Part shown: in pieces, positions 1 to 8,649 of the stretch
Layout of the letters: the number at the start of each line of letters is the position of its first letter
How positions within the stretch are numbered: the first letter of the stretch is position 1
Source of the DNA: Anaerolineae bacterium
GTDB taxonomy: Bacteria > Chloroflexota > Anaerolineae > Anaerolineales > UBA11579
Length of the DNA: 60,565 nucleotides
Assembly: GCA_004297445.1 (NCBI GenBank)
Contig: SCUK01000019.1
Location: 1-60,565 of the forward strand
Direction of reading: 5' to 3'
The notes under the pieces: generated by a model
Told to the model about the DNA's origin: nothing
Databases searched by the model: none
The model's input: the letters and a program-made list of their open reading frames with translations, nothing else
Translations under genes and position numbers: made by a program

Positions 1-87
1 CTCATATCCGCCGGTTTCATGCAGAATTTGGGAAATTAGCTCGCCGAAACCGGGGCTGGGAGTAACAATCAAAACAGGCAACGCCAT
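1..87 (-). CDS. Receiver-like protein, N-terminal fragment
   Basis: The minus frame opens with ATG at 87 and runs off the window after 29 residues. The start MALPVLIVTPSPGFGELI followed by an amphipathic helix ending in GGYE has the beta1-alpha1 pattern of a CheY-like receiver. The acidic pair that normally follows beta1 is replaced by Thr-Pro, so this may be a degenerate receiver, as in the gene at 57062. Too little is visible to give a function. It is separated from the next minus gene by about 80 bases. Confidence 0.5.
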   Translation of the reverse strand, partial: MALPVLIVTPSPGFGELISQILHETGGYE

Positions 88-164
88 AATGCCAGTTTAT
101 CATGCCCCGCGCGGCGCGGCAAGCGGCATCGAATGCCGAATGTATGCGGGTTTCGTGATGAAAT

Positions 165-350
165 TCAGCCCTTAAGGCGCTTCATCAACTCAAGGAATTC
201 ATCCCACTCCTCCTGAAAGAAGTGCACGGTCACCGCATTGAGTTCAAGATGGTAGGAGGTCTCGCCATCCGGCTCATCGGCCTTCCAGGCGATGTAGTTT
301 TCGGTTTCGGCTATCGTTTTGGTGCTCAGGTCGTCAGGGGAATTGCTCAT
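165..350 (-). CDS. Small acidic protein of unknown function
   Basis: 61 residues from the ATG at 350. I chose this start over an in-frame one at 383 because it overlaps the upstream transporter stop in an ATGA arrangement (347-350) and has an AAGGA ribosome site about nine bases before it. The protein is soluble, without a signal peptide or membrane segment, with acidic N-terminal residues, a central beta-like stretch (YIAWKADEPDGETSYHLEL) and a C-terminal helix ending in basic residues. I do not recognise the family. Translational coupling to the AI-2E transporter suggests co-expression, not necessarily shared function. Confidence 0.65.
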   Translation of the reverse strand: MSNSPDDLSTKTIAETENYIAWKADEPDGETSYHLELNAVTVHFFQEEWDEFLELMKRLKG

Positions 351-1660
351 TCGTGTTTTCCTTTCTGGGTACGGGTCTGCCACCAGGTCCGGAGTTGTTC
401 TATCGTCTTCCGTAGGACTGCGCCAAAGGGGAGTTTCATCGGTCCCAGTGTCTTCTCAGGGTCGGGCCACGGGTCAAGATCCACCATTTTCCTGAGGGCG
501 TAGCGCAGGAACAATTGTGCGCTGGCCAGCGAGGGCGCCGCCAGCAACACCCCGATGAATCCGAGTAACGAGGCCATCACGATGACGGCCACCAGCAACC
601 CTGCCGGGTGGATGCCCAATGCCGACCCCAGGATACGCGGTGCGACTATGTTGTCCATCACCTGGTCAAAGGCCAGCACAATACCCATCACCATCAGTGT
701 AAAAAACAGCGGCTCCATCTGGAAGTAGTTGCTTTCCTGGAAAAAGGTAACTACCGCGATCGTGCCGCTGGTCAGCCATTGGCCCACATAGGGCAGGAAT
801 TTCGCCGCTGCCGCAACCAGCGCCAGCGCCAGTGCGTTCCGAACGCCGAGCACGGTCAACACCGCAAAGTACAGCACAAACGTCAACAGCACCAGCGACA
901 ACTGCCCACGTAGAAACGCATTCCAGATGCGGCCCAATTCACGCCCCAACCGCCGCAGGTCGTCCTGATGCCCCGGCAGGTCTATCCCCGAAAGGGGATT
1001 CACCCCCGAAACGCCATCTGCCAGGACAAAATATGAAATGATCATCACGAAGAAACCCCAAGCCAGGGTACTGGCCGCTGAACTGGCCAGACTCCCCAGC
1101 AGACTCCCCGCCTGCCCCAACGCCGGCTGGATGAAATTGATGATGTCCTGGCTGAGGGTCAGAAAGTCTATATTCAGATCAGCGAGCACCTGATTGACGT
1201 CGATTTCGTAATTTAAGAACGGCACTTGAATGACCTGGGGTTCGCTCGTCAGGGTTTGGATAAGCTGCGGAAGATCATTGAAGAATTGGGTCACCACCCC
1301 GACCAATGTCTGCAACTGCTGAACGAGCGCAACACCGCCGACAATTAAGAGAGAAACCAGCACAATAACGAACAGCAGATAAATCAGTGTGACTGCGCCG
1401 CGCCACTCTAATCGGGTCCCGTCCGCCACCCGCCGCACCAGTGGGTGCAACAGATACGAAAGGATAAACGCCAGCAAGAGTGGGCCGACCACATTCTGGA
1501 AGCGCACGAGCAGGGCCGCAGTGATTCCGACCAGCGTCAACCCGACGACCAGCTTCGTTGTCTGACTCCAATGGGGCGAAGTCTTAACCACCTTCTTATC
1601 GGTCTTCTTGACCTCGGATTCTTGCAGGGACTTCTTCTCGGTCTTGGGCATGCAGTCCAT
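347..1660 (-). CDS. AI-2E family transporter (permease)
   Basis: About 437 residues with the hydrophobicity and sequence pattern of the AI-2E/PerM family (PF01594): an N-terminal membrane pair containing LLLAFILSYLLHPLV, a long extracytoplasmic stretch rich in QLI/NDLPQ, then a C-terminal membrane bundle with the conserved GVRNALALALVAA and PFLAPSLASAQ-like segments. Family members export small solutes or ions (autoinducer-2, Na+/H+); the substrate here is unknown. The N-terminus is a short lysine-rich cytosolic tail. The start is unsure: ATG at 1660 or 1651, or GTG at 1696; no strong ribosome site marks any of them. The gene is divergent from the aldo/keto reductase. Confidence 0.85.
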   Translation of the reverse strand: MDCMPKTEKKSLQESEVKKTDKKVVKTSPHWSQTTKLVVGLTLVGITAALLVRFQNVVGPLLLAFILSYLLHPLVRRVADGTRLEWRGAVTLIYLLFVIVLVSLLIVGGVALVQQLQTLVGVVTQFFNDLPQLIQTLTSEPQVIQVPFLNYEIDVNQVLADLNIDFLTLSQDIINFIQPALGQAGSLLGSLASSAASTLAWGFFVMIISYFVLADGVSGVNPLSGIDLPGHQDDLRRLGRELGRIWNAFLRGQLSLVLLTFVLYFAVLTVLGVRNALALALVAAAAKFLPYVGQWLTSGTIAVVTFFQESNYFQMEPLFFTLMVMGIVLAFDQVMDNIVAPRILGSALGIHPAGLLVAVIVMASLLGFIGVLLAAPSLASAQLFLRYALRKMVDLDPWPDPEKTLGPMKLPFGAVLRKTIEQLRTWWQTRTQKGKHE

Positions 1661-1755
1661 TCTAGTCGCAAGCGGGCAATCCTGCAAACATGGCACGCCG
1701 CAAGTACAGATTCAGAGCAGTTGGTACAATCCTCGTACCATCAACTGGAGGTCTT

Positions 1756-2700
1756 ATGCAACTTCGCTCTCTGGGACGTTCCGGCCTTCAGGTCTCCGCA
1801 ATAGGCCTTGGCACCAATCAATTTGGCGGCAAAGTAGAAGCGCGAACTGTAATCGAGATTGTGGATGCCTGCCTCGACCTGGGCATTAATTTCATCGACA
1901 CCGCCGACATCTACCAGAAAGGTCGTTCGGAGGAAACTCTCGGCGCGGCCCTTGCTGGCCGGCGCTCGCGTTTCATTATTGCCACCAAGGCCTTTCACCC
2001 CACCGGGGAAGACCCCAACCAGCGCGGGACCTCCCGCAAGCACCTGTTGGCGGCCATTGAGGCCAGCCTGCGCAGACTCCAGACCGACTGCATCGACCTC
2101 TACCAGATGCACCGGCCGGACCCAAATACACCTCTGGAAGAGACCCTTCACACGTTGGATGACCTTGTACACAGCGGCAAGGTTCGCTACATCGGCGCCT
2201 CAAACTACGCTGCCTGGCATCTCGCCTATGCGCAAGGCATTACTGCACTACACGGCTGGGAGTCCTTTATTTCAATTCAGCCCCATTACCACATGCTTCA
2301 TCGGGAGATTGAAGGCGAAATCATCCCTGCCAGTCGCGCCCTTGGTCTCGGCATTCTTCCTTACTTCCCACTCGCCGGCGGCTTCCTGACGGGCAAATAC
2401 CAGCGCGGTCAATCCGCGCCCCCTGGCTCCAGAGGCGAGAACAGTCCCTATGTTCAAAAATATATGACCGGAGAAAACTTCGACCGCCTTGATTCCCTCA
2501 CCGAGTTTGCACAGGCATCAGGCCACACTCTCGGAGACCTTGCCCAAGCATGGTTGTTGGCCCAGCCCCAGGTCAGTTCCGTAATCAGCGGCGCCACTCG
2601 CGTCGCTCATGTGCAGGCGAATGCAGTCGCCGCAGACTATGCGCTTTCCAGCGATGAACTCACGACGATTGAAAACATCTTGAATCCCCCTGCTGAGTAA
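1756..2700 (+). CDS. Aldo/keto reductase
   Basis: 314 residues from the ATG at 1756, which has GGAGG at 1747-1751; an upstream in-frame ATG at 1690 lacks a ribosome site. The N-terminus MQLRSLGRSGLQVSAIGLG is typical of the YajO/Tas branch of NAD(P)H-dependent aldo/keto reductases. Catalytic Asp and Tyr are visible in FIDTADIYQKGRSEETLG, the Lys in FIIATKAF and the His in LYQMHRPDP; the cofactor-site segment reads SSVISGATRVAHV. A soluble cytosolic (alpha/beta)8 enzyme reducing an unknown carbonyl. A short inverted repeat, GGTAC (1724-1728) and GTACC (1736-1740), spans a possible -10 (TACAAT) and could be an operator. Confidence 0.92.
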   Translation: MQLRSLGRSGLQVSAIGLGTNQFGGKVEARTVIEIVDACLDLGINFIDTADIYQKGRSEETLGAALAGRRSRFIIATKAFHPTGEDPNQRGTSRKHLLAAIEASLRRLQTDCIDLYQMHRPDPNTPLEETLHTLDDLVHSGKVRYIGASNYAAWHLAYAQGITALHGWESFISIQPHYHMLHREIEGEIIPASRALGLGILPYFPLAGGFLTGKYQRGQSAPPGSRGENSPYVQKYMTGENFDRLDSLTEFAQASGHTLGDLAQAWLLAQPQVSSVISGATRVAHVQANAVAADYALSSDELTTIENILNPPAE

Positions 2701-2703
2701 CAA

Positions 2704-2731
2704 AACGCGGAAAGCTATAGCTTTCCGCGTT
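2704..2731. terminator. Bidirectional hairpin terminator
   Basis: Perfect inverted repeat: 12-bp stem (AACGCGGAAAGC) around a four-base loop TATA, between the convergent aldo/keto reductase and ccm operon. The stem begins with AA and ends with TT, so it can serve both strands, though flanking T-runs are short. Confidence 0.75.
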
Positions 2732-2758
2732 AACTCAGTTCACATAAGTTTCCTTGCG

Positions 2759-2917
2759 TTATTTCTTGGCGTCTTCGATCATCTGGAGGTCTTCCTTCAA
2801 CCGCTTGTTCCGGCTGAACAACGACCAGACATGTATTCCCATAGTAACAAACACCACGAGCATTCCAAAGATCATGTAGTTCGTGGTTTCAGCGGGGCCA
2901 GCTTGCAGGTAGTTCAT
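2759..2917 (-). CDS. ccmD: CcmD-like small heme-exporter protein
   Basis: 52 residues. The product has one membrane helix (about residues 14-34, YMIFGMLVVFVTMGIHVW) followed by a basic and charged cytosolic tail, the architecture and size of CcmD, which holds CcmE in the CcmABCD complex. It directly follows ccmC on the same strand. Three ATGs lie in tandem at 2923, 2920 and 2917; the ribosome site GAGGTG at 2925-2930 overlaps the ccmC stop, so the third ATG (2917) is best spaced. CcmD sequences are poorly conserved, so the call rests on size, topology and position. Confidence 0.72.
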   Translation of the reverse strand: MNYLQAGPAETTNYMIFGMLVVFVTMGIHVWSLFSRNKRLKEDLQMIEDAKK

Positions 2918-2927
2918 CATCATCACC

Positions 2928-3626
2928 TCAGGAAGAAAGCTGCATTTTCAGTTGTTCAACTTTGTCGGCCAGAAAACCCAACCGCACACGGTGCCAGAGC
3001 AGGTCAACCGCCAGGAAAGTGAACGTTATCAGGCAGAAGAAGAACACCGTGCGCATATCGGCTGTCATATCAAAACTGCCTTCTGCGCCCGCGTCGCCGC
3101 TTCCAATCACCACCGGATGAATCGTGCGCCAGATTCGGATGGAAAAGAAGGATAGCGGTACGCTAAGAAACCCGACGATGGCATAGATAGCGCCAAACCG
3201 CGCCCGCCGTTCCGGGTCGTCAATCCCCTGTCGCAGCATCAGATAAGCGATATAGACCAGTTCCATAATCGTCGCCGTCACCAGGCGCGGATCCCACGTC
3301 CACCACGTATTCCAGATCGGCCGCGCCCAGATGCTTCCGGTCACGATATTGATGAACGAAAAAATCAGACCGACCTCGATGCCTGCTAGTTCCATCACGT
3401 CCCACTTTCGGTCCCCCTTCCAAAGATACATGACGGCCGCAAATACCGCGAACAGGAAGCCGATCATCCCCACCCATCCCGCCGCAACATGGTAGTAGAA
3501 GACGCGCTGAACATTTCCCATCACGGCTTCCATTGGCGCGAACACCAACACCAGATACACCGAGACCGCCATGAGGCTCACGGTGACCCCGTCCAGTACT
3601 TTTAGTGCTACCGGTTTGCTTTGCAT
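2928..3626 (-). CDS. ccmC: Heme exporter/handling protein CcmC
   Basis: 232 residues, six predicted membrane helices. The tryptophan-rich heme-handling loop is present (IWNTWWTWDPRL, about 105-115) and is flanked by the two conserved histidines expected to ligate heme: His46 in FYYHVAAGW and His170 in TIHPVVIG. CcmC loads heme onto CcmE at the outer face of the membrane. It lies between ccmB and the ccmD-like gene, in the usual order. The length matches the family. Confidence 0.95.
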   Translation of the reverse strand: MQSKPVALKVLDGVTVSLMAVSVYLVLVFAPMEAVMGNVQRVFYYHVAAGWVGMIGFLFAVFAAVMYLWKGDRKWDVMELAGIEVGLIFSFINIVTGSIWARPIWNTWWTWDPRLVTATIMELVYIAYLMLRQGIDDPERRARFGAIYAIVGFLSVPLSFFSIRIWRTIHPVVIGSGDAGAEGSFDMTADMRTVFFFCLITFTFLAVDLLWHRVRLGFLADKVEQLKMQLSS

Positions 3627-3664
3627 TGCAATTCTCCTTGAATCTGTGTGAGTGCTTTCCTGAA

Positions 3665-4378
3665 CTATTCCTGAACAACAAAGTCGAACAGCATGTACGC
3701 CGCCGCAGTGAAGATGACGTTGTACCCAATAAGCAAATTGATGGATGGCCAGATAAGGTCCATCGGCTGCCCCTGAAGGAAATAGGCGCTCGCCCGTACT
3801 GCCGCAATTACCACTGGCAACGCCACTGGTAGATGCAGGATAGGCAACAGGACATCACGCGTGCGGGTCTGCACAGACATCGAGGCCAGCAACGTGCCGG
3901 ACACCACATAGCCGATGATCCCCAGGACGATGGTTCCCAACAACCCTGGCACGAACAAATTCTGGTTATACAGGATGCTATATATGGGTAAGATGATGAC
4001 CATAACGATAAGCATGAACAGCAAATTGCTGATGACCTTGCCAAAGTAGATGGCCGCCCGATCTACCGGCGCCAGCAACAACCCATCCAAACAGTTTCCG
4101 TCTTTTTCCACGGCCATGGAACGGTTTAGCCCCAGCGTCCCCGCGAATGCAATCGTCACCCAGATGACGCCTGCAGTCACTTCTTGCCGCTCGCGCGCGT
4201 TCAACTCCAATGCGAAATTAAAGATTAGCACGACCAGCAGCGAAAATACCAGCATCGCCGACAGGAGCTCGCGACTCCTGAACTCCGCCGTAGTGTCTTT
4301 CCACACCACCGCCCACATCGAACGCAGAAATGAAGTCTGCACGGGCTGGCCATCCCGGGAAATCGCCTTAAGCCCCAT
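3665..4378 (-). CDS. ccmB: Heme exporter permease CcmB
   Basis: 237 residues with six membrane helices; the segments FRSRELLSAMLVFSLLVVL and LDGLLLAPVDRAAIYFGK match CcmB. Together with CcmA it forms the ABC module that releases holo-CcmE from CcmCD. The start at 4378 (MGLKAISRDG) lies inside the 3' end of ccmA, overlapping 11 bases, with GGAGG just upstream within ccmA; this indicates translational coupling. A longer frame reaching 4492 overlaps ccmA far more and lacks support. Confidence 0.93.
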   Translation of the reverse strand: MGLKAISRDGQPVQTSFLRSMWAVVWKDTTAEFRSRELLSAMLVFSLLVVLIFNFALELNARERQEVTAGVIWVTIAFAGTLGLNRSMAVEKDGNCLDGLLLAPVDRAAIYFGKVISNLLFMLIVMVIILPIYSILYNQNLFVPGLLGTIVLGIIGYVVSGTLLASMSVQTRTRDVLLPILHLPVALPVVIAAVRASAYFLQGQPMDLIWPSINLLIGYNVIFTAAAYMLFDFVVQE

Positions 4379-5090
4379 GCGTGGCCTCCGCCGGTTGGCT
4401 GATTGCGGCCCGGTAGAATGCCAGCAGCCCATCGCGAGCCAGGCCGTCCCGTGACGTCGTTGCAACAATTTTCCCCCGCGACAGCACATCAAACCGCGAG
4501 CACAGGTCTTGCGCCCGCGCCAGGTCGTGTGATGTCATTACAACCGTTCGTCCTTCGCGGGTCACCTTTTTCAGGACATCATCGAGCATTTCGGAGGCAT
4601 CCTGGTCGAGCCCCGTATACGGCTCATCCAGCAATAGAACATCGGGGTTATGTAGGGTTGCCCGCCCAATGGCAAGCCGTTGCTGCATACCCCGCGAGTA
4701 GGTGCGCACCAGGTCGCGCTCGCGACCGGCCAACCCCACCAGTTCAAATACCTCGGCGATTCTAGAGCCAAGATTCGCGACATTGTACAATCGGCCAAAG
4801 AACGTTAGGTTTTCTTCACCGGATAGATTCGGGTACAACAAGGGCTGGTGTGAGAGCACGCCCAACCGGCTGCGTACCTGAGCAGCCTGTTGGGGCAACT
4901 GATATCCGGCAACTTCCACACTCCCAAGGTTGGGCCGCGCCAGCGAAGACAGAATTCGCAGGAACGTGGTCTTGCCGGCGCCATTGGGTCCAAGTAACCC
5001 GACGAACTCGCCCGGCTCCACCTGGATATCAAGCCCGCGCAGAATGGTTTTCAGCCCAAAGCGCTTGACCAGTTTATTGACGCGGATCAT
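4368..5090 (-). CDS. ccmA: Heme exporter ATPase CcmA
   Basis: 240-residue ABC ATPase: Walker A GPNGAGKTT at 34-42, Q-loop region near SHQPLL at 80, signature YSRGMQQRL at 131-139, Walker B VLLLDEP at 151-157, and H-loop TSHD near 184. Pairs with CcmB, coded just downstream and overlapping. The position inside the ccm operon distinguishes it from a general ABC-2 ATPase. The gene begins ten bases after the upstream cytochrome c gene. Confidence 0.94.
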   Translation of the reverse strand: MIRVNKLVKRFGLKTILRGLDIQVEPGEFVGLLGPNGAGKTTFLRILSSLARPNLGSVEVAGYQLPQQAAQVRSRLGVLSHQPLLYPNLSGEENLTFFGRLYNVANLGSRIAEVFELVGLAGRERDLVRTYSRGMQQRLAIGRATLHNPDVLLLDEPYTGLDQDASEMLDDVLKKVTREGRTVVMTSHDLARAQDLCSRFDVLSRGKIVATTSRDGLARDGLLAFYRAAISQPAEATHGA

Positions 5091-5100
5091 CGATTCACTT

Positions 5101-6999
5101 TCATTCGTCGAGCAATTCCGCCAGGATGGATTTCAACTCACTGCGCTCGCTTGAATAGTCGGCTTCGGTGACCTCGCCGCGTTCATAAGCCTCGTCCAGC
5201 GCAATAATGGCATCCATGACATCTTCTGGCGTCTCGAATTCTTCTTCGTCCGCTGGTCCCGCGATACTGTTACGCTCGCGCAACCATAGCCATGCCCCGG
5301 CGAGGGCCAATGCCAAACCCAACCCGCCAAGCAGCAGACTGCGGGTATCGCTGGAAATCGAGAAGCCGCCCGCCAGCGGGTGGCGTCCGCTTAAGGAGAA
5401 AGCCAGCGCGTCTCCCTGTGTCAGTCCTTCACCCACATACATCTCGTAGACAAGACCACCCAGGTCCTGCGGGCCGCCATCGGTCAGCTGGTCGCTCTTC
5501 AATGTCAGCCCATCCGCTGGCAAGAACACGATAACCGCCTCCGCGCCCATGTCCAGCGGTTGGGCAAACTCCAACCGGCGCGTGTAAGGCAGCGTATAGG
5601 CGAACAACAACTGGTAATCTTCACTTCCCGGCAGGACGGCCCGCGTGTCTCCAAATCCACCTGCCAGCGTCACAAACCGGTCCCCCAACTCACCTTCCTG
5701 AAAAGCCAGATTCTCCGCCCCTTCGGGAAGAGAGAATTCCAACGCTGGCATGGTCTGCCCTGCGGGCACCACAGCCAGGTTGGTCGGGTTCGTTATCACA
5801 ACCAGTTCCACCACCTGCATGAGGTCCGGCTCCGGAAACTCCAGGAACAAGTGCATACGAGAAACCACCAGCCCTGAAGGGTCCGAAGTGCTCTCATAGA
5901 GGGTCACAGGAAGGTCGTATTCCATTGTTCCGAAATCGGCTATGACGAAGTCCGACCCATAAACCTGGCCCTGGTAATCCACGGTCGCAAAGTACAGCCG
6001 TTCGGGCACCAGTTCCACATCCCTGAAAACGAAACTTCCGTCGGGCCGCGCTTGCGCGGTTAACACCACTGCTTCCGTCGTGTGGTCATACCCATACAGG
6101 GTCACCTTCAGGTTGGCGGGCAGCTCCCCGCCTGAGCCGTTGGCAACGATGCCGCGAAACTCCCCTGTCAATGGCTCATCGGAAAATTGTGGTTGCTCTG
6201 TCGTATCCGCGCTCGGGGTCTCGCTCACATCCGGTCGCGCGATTGCCGCCGTTGGTTCCGTGGTTGGTTCTATCGCCACACTTTCCGGGAGCCCATCATC
6301 CACGTATGGAAGCAGGCTAAAGCTGCGCACAAAAGCCGTCACCGCCTGAATGGAAAAATCATCCAATTCATCGCCGTAAGCAGGCATGCCTGAACCCACT
6401 CCGTTCAACGTTGCGGCCGCGATATCCAGGTCAGACCGGCCAACCATCACTTCCTGGCTGGTGAAGTCAGTGGCGCCTTCGGCATTCCCTTCACCGTTCA
6501 CGCCATGACATTCTGCGCAATTGGCATCATAGACGCTCGCACCTGCATCGATCAATTCCGGTTGCGCGCTCAATGAAAATGCGTACGCCACCACATCCCA
6601 TCGTTCCTGGTCCGTCAGCCCCTCGGAAAATGGAGGCATAAACGATTCAATTTTGCCGTTTGTCACCATCGCATACCATTGCGCGGGACTACGCTGTGAC
6701 GCGAGTTCGAAATTGCCGATGGCCGCCGGCGGAACCGGCAGCTGGCTGGCTTGCGGTCCATCTCCGAGGCCGAGGTCACCGTGGCACGGCGCGCAGCGCT
6801 CCGGGTATAGTGCCGCCCCATTCGCCGCATTCGGCAGACTGGCGGGAAAGGCACCCTCTATTACTTCCGGCACATCCAGATAAGTGGGTGCCTCATAACC
6901 CGGGGGCGGCGGAACGTCCTCCGCCAACGATAGCGTACAGCCGGCCAAAACCAGCGCGAAACTCACGCTTCCGGCAATTAGAAGCAAGGATTTTTTCAT
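5101..6999 (-). CDS. Diheme c-type cytochrome lipoprotein, membrane anchored at both ends
   Basis: 632 residues from the ATG at 6999 (an upstream frame to 7083 lacks a signal). The lipoprotein signal ends LVLAGC at Cys21. Two class I cytochrome c domains follow: CAPCH at 69-73 with likely Met ligand in MPPF (121-124), and CAECH at 161-165 with a later MPAY. Next come a Thr/Pro-rich linker, a carboxypeptidase-regulatory-like beta domain (EFRGIVANGSGG onward), a further extracytoplasmic region, one C-terminal helix (LLLGGLGLALALAGAWLWL) and an acidic cytosolic tail with a helical DVMDAIIALDEAYERGEV segment. A likely electron carrier whose hemes are attached by the same operon. The fusion to a cytosolic tail is unusual. 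Confidence 0.88.
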   Translation of the reverse strand: MKKSLLLIAGSVSFALVLAGCTLSLAEDVPPPPGYEAPTYLDVPEVIEGAFPASLPNAANGAALYPERCAPCHGDLGLGDGPQASQLPVPPAAIGNFELASQRSPAQWYAMVTNGKIESFMPPFSEGLTDQERWDVVAYAFSLSAQPELIDAGASVYDANCAECHGVNGEGNAEGATDFTSQEVMVGRSDLDIAAATLNGVGSGMPAYGDELDDFSIQAVTAFVRSFSLLPYVDDGLPESVAIEPTTEPTAAIARPDVSETPSADTTEQPQFSDEPLTGEFRGIVANGSGGELPANLKVTLYGYDHTTEAVVLTAQARPDGSFVFRDVELVPERLYFATVDYQGQVYGSDFVIADFGTMEYDLPVTLYESTSDPSGLVVSRMHLFLEFPEPDLMQVVELVVITNPTNLAVVPAGQTMPALEFSLPEGAENLAFQEGELGDRFVTLAGGFGDTRAVLPGSEDYQLLFAYTLPYTRRLEFAQPLDMGAEAVIVFLPADGLTLKSDQLTDGGPQDLGGLVYEMYVGEGLTQGDALAFSLSGRHPLAGGFSISSDTRSLLLGGLGLALALAGAWLWLRERNSIAGPADEEEFETPEDVMDAIIALDEAYERGEVTEADYSSERSELKSILAELLDE

Positions 7000-7015
7000 G
7001 TGGACTGGTCCATGG

Positions 7016-7528
7016 TTAGAGCGCTTCCCCACAACTCGGGCAGAAACGGTCCCCCAGTTGAACCGGTTTCCCGCACGCCGCACAGAATTTAGAGCCGGTG
7101 CGCGCTTTGGCTTTCGCCGCAGTTGGGCCGGCGGTTTTCATTTTACGCCGAGCAGCAATTTTTTCTTCAACGACATCACCCTCAGTCGCTCCACGCCGCG
7201 CCGCAATCGCTGCCTCGAGGCGGTCCTCTTCCTTTGATGGCTCAGATTCGGGCATCAGCACATCCAATTGCTTCAGGATTTCGGCGCCGCGTTCCATCAG
7301 ATTAGCGCGCTGCCCCGGATAGATCTCTTCCGGTACTTTGCCCAGCTTGTAGTCAAAATCGAGTTCCAGCAACGCCTCCAGCAACCGGTCGCGTTCAGCC
7401 ATCAGGGCTGACAGAGTATGCTCGCGCTCCGAAACCCCGCTGGAGCGGTTTTCAATTAGCGGCCGCCCGACGAAGACCGCGGTCAGCAAACCGAGCGCGA
7501 GAATGAGTAGTACCGAACCAATATCCAT
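7016..7528 (-). CDS. CcmI-like membrane protein with C-terminal zinc ribbon
   Basis: 170 residues: an N-terminal helix (SVLLILALGLLTAVFVG), a coiled coil of the CcmI/CycH type (LMAERDRLLEALLELDFDYKLGKV then EEIYPGQRANL), a charged Ala/Arg linker and a C-terminal zinc ribbon (CAACG then CPSCG). The LLEALLELDFDYKLGKV pattern is typical of the first half of CcmI, the apocytochrome chaperone part of the heme lyase; here the TPR half is absent and a zinc ribbon stands in its place. It lies between ccmG and the diheme cytochrome. The heme-lyase accessory role is inferred from context. Confidence 0.72.
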   Translation of the reverse strand: MDIGSVLLILALGLLTAVFVGRPLIENRSSGVSEREHTLSALMAERDRLLEALLELDFDYKLGKVPEEIYPGQRANLMERGAEILKQLDVLMPESEPSKEEDRLEAAIAARRGATEGDVVEEKIAARRKMKTAGPTAAKAKARTGSKFCAACGKPVQLGDRFCPSCGEAL

Positions 7529-7549
7529 GAAGTCTCCGATGTGCTGCCG

Positions 7550-8119
7550 TTATTCTGCCAGGGCCTGGTCAACCAGCGTCAGGATTTCCTGTAGCGAAGT
7601 GAACGGCCCAACTTTGGTATAGAACAGATCGCCCGCCCTAGAAATGATGTACGTCTCTGGTACGCCTGTAATTCGAAATGCCTGGGAAATGCTCGTCCGC
7701 AGGTCCGGGCCGTTCGGGTAAGTGATGCCAAACCTATCCAGATAGACTCTGGCTTCGGTCTCTGTATCCACATAGTCAACGCCAAGGAACAGCACGTCGC
7801 CGCGGTCCTGATAATACTCCCAGGCTTGTTGCAGTTCTTCAGCTTCTTCCTCGCAGGGTTTGCACCATGAAGCCCAGAAATTCACGACCACGACCTTGCC
7901 CTGCATCTCCGCGGGGCCAATCTCCCCGCCATCGAACAACGTTAGTGTAAATGTTGGCGCCTTTTCATTCAGCAGGATTCCCCCCTCCATGGTCTTGCGG
8001 AGTTGTACTGCGATCACAGCCAGCACGGCCAGCACGAACACCCAGGCCAGCGCCCGCCCCCATCCCCCGCCCACCTTATTCGTCACCATGTCATCAGGTG
8101 ATTCCATTGATTCGTTCAT
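7550..8119 (-). CDS. ccmG: Thiol-disulfide oxidoreductase CcmG/ResA
   Basis: 189 residues: a cytosolic stub, one membrane helix (about 22-40) and an extracytoplasmic thioredoxin fold with the active site WCKPC at 85-89 in VVVNFWASWCKPC, and the cis-proline segment GVPETY. CcmG/ResA proteins keep apocytochrome CxxCH thiols reduced for heme attachment. It sits immediately after ccmH and before the CcmI-like gene. The fold also fits the wider TlpA family, but the context fixes the role. Confidence 0.93.
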   Translation of the reverse strand: MNESMESPDDMVTNKVGGGWGRALAWVFVLAVLAVIAVQLRKTMEGGILLNEKAPTFTLTLFDGGEIGPAEMQGKVVVVNFWASWCKPCEEEAEELQQAWEYYQDRGDVLFLGVDYVDTETEARVYLDRFGITYPNGPDLRTSISQAFRITGVPETYIISRAGDLFYTKVGPFTSLQEILTLVDQALAE

Positions 8120-8120
8120 C

Positions 8121-8648
8121 TCAATCGCCTCGGTCCAATCGTTTCAATTCATCTTCAAGCCGGGCTTGATATTCATCTTTCGGCTTTGCCGGCTGCATTT
8201 CACTGCCGGCTGTCACCGCGTTACCTGCTGCCCGCATTCGGCGCATCATCTGCCACACAACGTAAAACGCAGCAGCAATCAAGACCGGTGGTGCAATGTA
8301 GATGAGCAAGTTCAGTCCGGTTGGCGGCGGTGCCGCCAGAACCCGGTCGCCATATTGCAGAACAAAGTAATCGTAGACGTCCTGCTCGCTCCAGCCCGCA
8401 GCGAGTTTTTCCCGGATTAGCTCGCGCCACTGCTGGCAGGCCAGCGTCGGGCACACATCCAGCGGCACGTTTTCGCATACCGGGCAATACATGTTCTTGG
8501 CAACCGCGTTCACTTCGTCATCAGATGGCGTTGCTGCGGGCGGCGGTGGCGTCGCGTCCTGTGCCTGCACGCTGCCTACCTGCGCAAATGAACCTACTAT
8601 CGCCAGCGCGGCGACAAGGAGGAATAAGGGTGTTTGCTTAACGGTCAT
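8121..8648 (-). CDS. ccmH: Cytochrome c maturation protein CcmH
   Basis: 175 residues: a signal peptide ending near VQAQ (about 30), a Pro/Ala linker, the redox motif CPVC at 55-58, then the family helices (WRELIREKLAAGWSEQDVYDYFVLQYGDRVL), a membrane helix near 113-132 and a charged cytosolic tail. The PPPTGLN entry to the membrane helix is typical of CcmH. Two further cysteines (66 and 71, in DVCPTLAC) are not present in the proteobacterial form. CcmH works with CcmG and CcmF in apocytochrome presentation. Confidence 0.92.
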   Translation of the reverse strand: MTVKQTPLFLLVAALAIVGSFAQVGSVQAQDATPPPPAATPSDDEVNAVAKNMYCPVCENVPLDVCPTLACQQWRELIREKLAAGWSEQDVYDYFVLQYGDRVLAAPPPTGLNLLIYIAPPVLIAAAFYVVWQMMRRMRAAGNAVTAGSEMQPAKPKDEYQARLEDELKRLDRGD

Positions 8649-8649
8649 A

